Assembly (NCBI GenBank): GCA_963931925.1 | Contig: OZ007571.1 | Span: forward strand, 55,108,311 to 55,172,310 | Origin: Onchidella celtica | Taxonomy: Eukaryota > Mollusca > Gastropoda > Systellommatophora > Onchidiidae | Direction: 5' to 3' | DNA length: 64,000 nucleotides | Part shown: positions 61,301 through 64,000 of the stretch, piece after piece | Layout of the letters: each line of letters starts with the position of its first letter | Position numbering within the stretch: the stretch's first letter is position 1 | Notes under the pieces: generated by a model | The model's database searches: none | Told to the model about the DNA's origin: nothing | Seen by the model: the letters and a program-made list of their open reading frames with translations, nothing else | Made by a program: the position numbers and the translations under genes

Positions 61301-62323
61301 AATATGCCAGGCACTTACAGTTATCGATCTGACGTATTCTATGAAAGGGATAATCTTGCATACCCAGCCAGTCCGCTGTTTGAATTTAATAATGTTTTTA
61401 CGATACCTCATCCAAATGTCCATCTTGAAACATTTCCAAATCGTAATAAGAATGTTATTGATTTCATTTGTACCGCCCACGGGTATCAAGCTACTCCACA
61501 CTTCCAGTGGTATGTAGGAAACTCACAGGTCACCACAGACATTACACCGGAGGTATTCACTGACACTTCAAATTGCCCAAGACAACTCTCTTACAAAATG
61601 ACGTTTCCACTTTCACTGAGTACCTTAGGTAATGAAACGCATGTGTCATGTGAGGTAATGAGTGCGTCTGTGACAATCCGAGAAAATATTTCTCTCTCTG
61701 ATATCACGCTAGGCAACGAGGCCTTATACCCTGATACCCTCATGTTTACAATGGAAACAAAACCGCCACAAACATATCTTTCCTCCACAAATAATCAAAG
61801 CATTGTGGAAGAAGAAAGTGGAAATGACGAAGTCAGTGTGTCCAAGTATTTGATTAACATTTTACTCCCTTTGGTGATTATTCTAAACATAATTATTTGT
61901 AGCTCGCTGGTTATTTATCTTATAAAACGAAGAGTGAGACCTGGGCCTCCCCCTAAGGATAGTTACCAAAATAAAAGTCATCGGTCCCAGTTTACACCAT
62001 CAAACAGCGGCAGTCAGAACCGCTCAGTATTTGCACACGTCCACGCAGAATCCTCTCCACTCCCAAATACTGCCCCTGCTCCGCCTCCACGCAGTTTATC
62101 GAGTGCGAGGGAGATTCTGTCACCAGAGTATAATTTCAACACTGAATCTCTTTACAACACATGGAGGCGAGACTGGTCTAATGAAGAATTTCCACTAACA
62201 GAGCCCCTGACAGATCAGTCTCCAGTGGAAGACCACTATGCAACTGCCGTCAGTTCCGAAAGTTCTCTCCTGGTATCAGGCTGGTCTTCTGGAGAGCCTG
62301 ACCGAGACGAATCAAATCAGTAA
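58334..62323 (+). CDS. Ig-like type I membrane receptor, right paralogue (two exons)
   Basis: CDS join(58334..58470, 60823..62323), 545 residues. The ATG at 58334 was chosen over an in-frame upstream ATG because it starts a signal peptide (MAVVFIVVLVLF, cleavage near residue 19) and matches the left paralogue exactly; exon 1 is 137 bases in both. Donor TG|GTTTGT and acceptor TTGACAG|G rebuild a Trp codon. The ectodomain has three Ig-like units with the same spacing as the left gene: domain 1 with C37, C66, C73 and C113, domain 2, and domain 3 with FQWYVG and SCEV. A short stalk rich in Asn/Ser/Glu leads directly to the TM (about 388-413), so the fourth domain is missing. The 129-residue cytoplasmic tail starts RPGPPPK and holds a YQN motif (Grb2-SH2 style YxN), a PAPPPRS proline stretch, YNFN, YNTW, LTEPL and HYAT. 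A likely poly(A) signal AATAAA is at about 62,650. Intron 1 carries a LINE. Surface receptor role is inferred; ligand unknown. Confidence 0.8.
59365..60718 (-). mobile_element. Rex1-like LINE inserted in the right gene's intron
   Basis: On the minus strand it ends in a (TTATC)n-type 3' tail (59365-59390). Its other end is about 60,718, where receptor intron sequence resumes ('ttatgttacaaagttatg', present in the left gene's intron too). It encodes only the C-terminal half of a reverse transcriptase, so it is 5'-truncated. The flanks 'ttttaaa' (left) and 'ttaaaa' (right) may be a short target duplication. The copy at 25330-25783 belongs to the same family. Confidence 0.85.
59630..60679 (-). CDS. 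Reverse transcriptase fragment of Rex1-like LINE
   Basis: 349 codons, no break. Ordered motifs: LLVDFSSAFNTIQPH, GAPQGCVLSAALYTLYTND, LLKFADDSAI (catalytic ADD), YLGITID, and the C-terminal MYGVVCWGGN and RSLRLLSKKTKTERYFKSFIP-type segment. This set is typical of the Rex1/Babar clade. The endonuclease and N-terminal RT are missing. Antisense to the host gene. Confidence 0.85.
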   Translation of the reverse strand: MQFAYKENRNTEDALLFLLHNIYSHLDTGKTCVRVLLVDFSSAFNTIQPHLMFQKLTNLHVSSFLKSWIFEFLTQRSQFVDINNTFFKLLTTNTGAPQGCVLSAALYTLYTNDFTVTHNNVHLLKFADDSAILGLLPNSGHEYSNIVQSSHCWCNNNYLLLNVKKTKELVFDFRKNNNDPVCPLTINNEAVEIVTEAKYLGITIDSLLNWHAHVTYVYKKANQRMYFLRKLRFLKVSKSILKIFYTMAIQSVLMYGVVCWGGNILQKDKNKINNLIKKASKICICDLPYFDELYSGACIKKANIIINDPQHPLNKEYIRSVRSLRLLSKKTKTERYFKSFIPSSTRMLQ

Positions 62324-62329
62324 ACTGTA

Positions 62330-63075
62330 GGGCAAAGTTAGTGCAAAGAGCATTTTCTAAATGCATTGGTAGGCTTTCCTCACTGGCACTGTAGCAGCCT
62401 AAGCAAGGTCATTAGGTAATGTAATGCTGAATGTCTTCCGGACAATAGACAGGAAAGTGTTCTCCACGTAAAATACCCTATGTCCTTTCACGTACAAAAC
62501 ATAACGAGCCGCGCGTGGACGTCTCAACTACTACAATTACAATTGGTTATAGCTACATCATGGTATCTGATCCAAGGTAGCTCATGTTGAGAAGGTTGAT
62601 TTCATACATTGCATAGGTACCTCGATGCAAAACAACAAAAAGCACCCTAAATAAAATAATGAAAGGAAGAAGTAAAAGAATTAATATATTGTCTCTACAT
62701 AAATGAGGTATCATCTAAGTTCACAAGTTGTAGAATTCTGCACATCAGACCGGGCACAGTGGTTCTGTTATAGCTGGGTTGTTTTTTTTAACATATTCTA
62801 CTCATAACCAACCGTTTCACAACAAGGACTTCAGGACAATGCCTTTATCAGATCAGGTGATAGGTTAGAAAAATGACGATAGATCTCCGTCTGCTCTTAT
62901 TAATATCAAAGCAGAAATTTATCAGATTCTGTTGCCTGCTTCATTAAATTACAATGATTACCATGCTTTTTTTTTTTCAAAAATGTATCATGAATTTTGA
63001 TATTGATTTTTTTCTTTAACTAGCAGCAGCAAAAAAAAAAAACACCTATGCTTGTCGTGAGGGCTTGATTTTAAT
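62330..63075. other. 3' flank of the right receptor gene
   Basis: The first 270 bases include words shared with the left gene's 3' flank; the remainder is AT-rich and featureless. Confidence 0.5.
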
Positions 63076-63078
63076 CGT

Positions 63079-63331
63079 AGGGAACAGGGATGAATGACAC
63101 AGTTACTATATTTAGATTTACGTCATGGGACATTCGAACTGTTCAACGCGGCAGTTAAGCACAGTTGTGGACTTTGTACACTTTTCATGTGCAGTTGATC
63201 TTTGTACCTCGAATCGCCCTTACAAAGTCCATAACAACTGTACTTAACCACCGCGTTGAACAGTTCGAATGTCACATGACGTCATCTGTAAGTTTGAATA
63301 TATTAACTGTGTCATTAAATCCCGTTCCCTA
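63079..63331. mobile_element. Foldback MITE / long imperfect palindrome
   Basis: Arms of about 100 bases around a short loop. The inner arms (gacattcgaactgttcaacg and its complement; 'cacagttgt', 'gactttgta') are nearly perfect. The outer arms ('agggaac-ggat', 'aatgacacagtta', 'gacgtcatg') are diverged. The shape is that of a foldback-type MITE. Confidence 0.75.
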
Positions 63332-63339
63332 TAGGCTAA

Positions 63340-64000
63340 TTGTGTGCAGGCGAGTTATAAAAATTATCATACGCTTGGATGGATGGTGAATGAAAGTAAT
63401 AGTGGCAGGAGAAAGAGAAAAGTGCTGGACTGTACAAATTATATATCAGCTTCAACTACCATCATAAGGCAATTGATAGAACTTTGATAGAATATTTGAT
63501 TCTGAGGCAGTATTTCACATCATTTACGGTGGTGTTAGCCCATTTTGTTGTAACATGGTAAAAATGACATTGTAGAACAGCATTATGAAATGTATAATAA
63601 TTCTTTTAAATTTTTTTTTTACATAATTTATGCGGATCTCACACTGGAGTAAACAAATATTAAAAAAATATATGTTTTTCTTACAACAGTGTTAATTCTA
63701 TTTCAAGTAATATGTGTTTAATTGTTAATTATATCGTGCCCATGACTTTCCCTTTGCTTACTATTGTTTTATATTTAATATTCTGTAAAGTTAAGGACTA
63801 AAGTGGTTCTTGTTATCAAATAATTTAAAAATAATATTTCAGTGTCCATACTGTGTCTTCTGATATACTTTGTTTTCATCTTTAATTCCCAGTTGTTCGT
63901 GCACACACGTTTTTGTACCACTGCTTTGATTTGATGCTTTTTATCACCAGACAATTGAAAATACAATACCATCTACGATAACAGCACGATGTTACTGGCA
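63340..64000. other. No gene recognised
   Basis: AT-rich non-coding sequence to the end of the window. Confidence 0.5.

Larger units (their letters stand above)
57650..62600 (+). repeat. Inverted segmental duplication, right arm
   Basis: Reverse-oriented relative of 43,200-47,400. The right arm is longer because of the Rex1-like LINE in the intron, but lacks the exon segment for the membrane-proximal Ig-like domain. Confidence 0.75.

Overview
The window is animal nuclear DNA: genes are split by GT-AG introns, coding density is very low, simple repeats are abundant, and most recognisable features are transposable elements of metazoan type (ISL2EU, Rex1-like and CR1/L2-like LINEs, tRNA-derived SINEs, an LTR element, hAT-like and Harbinger-like DNA elements, a Polinton/adintovirus-like relic). 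The SINE types and the immunoglobulin-like receptor family suggest a marine lophotrochozoan, perhaps a gastropod mollusc. That is an inference from style, not from a marker gene.

Layout. 0.1-3.6 kb: a decayed ISL2EU transposon. Its THAP/HTH/DDE transposase lies on the minus strand in three exons, and an intact-looking YqaJ nuclease gene lies antisense inside the second intron. 5.3-17.4 kb: a minisatellite, hAT-like pieces, a MITE, SINE fragments and a 5'-truncated CR1/L2-like LINE. 18.6-23.6 kb: a complete non-autonomous LTR retrotransposon with 1,226-bp LTRs and a 5-bp target duplication, but no gag-pol, inserted in a 30-bp minisatellite. 24-37.6 kb: MITEs, a 5'-truncated Rex1-like LINE copy, a Harbinger-like fragment, and a tRNA-headed SINE-like repeat carrying a perfect 411-bp internal tandem duplication. 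37.6-41.9 kb: an AT-rich, broken virus-like element with a protein-primed DNA polymerase B and a convergent capsid-like gene.

43-63 kb holds the only clear host genes. Two paralogous two-exon genes encode type I membrane proteins with a signal peptide and Ig-like domains. They lie head-to-head as the arms of an inverted duplication, roughly 43.2-47.4 kb and 57.6-62.6 kb. Between them are two tandem, fused, broken copies of the same family on the plus strand. The genes differ at the C-terminus: the left gene keeps a membrane-proximal Ig-like domain but has a short tail, whereas the right gene lacks that domain and has a long proline- and tyrosine-containing tail. Remnants of the long-tail sequence persist past the stop codon of the left gene. 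A Rex1-like LINE sits in the right gene's intron, and the left gene's intron preserves the empty site. A 648-bp Harbinger-type element with TTA target duplication interrupts the first pseudogene.

The receptor cluster looks like a lineage-specific, rapidly rearranging family of cell-surface proteins, plausibly for recognition or immunity. No function can be read from sequence alone. Coordinates of repeats are by eye and may be off by a few bases.
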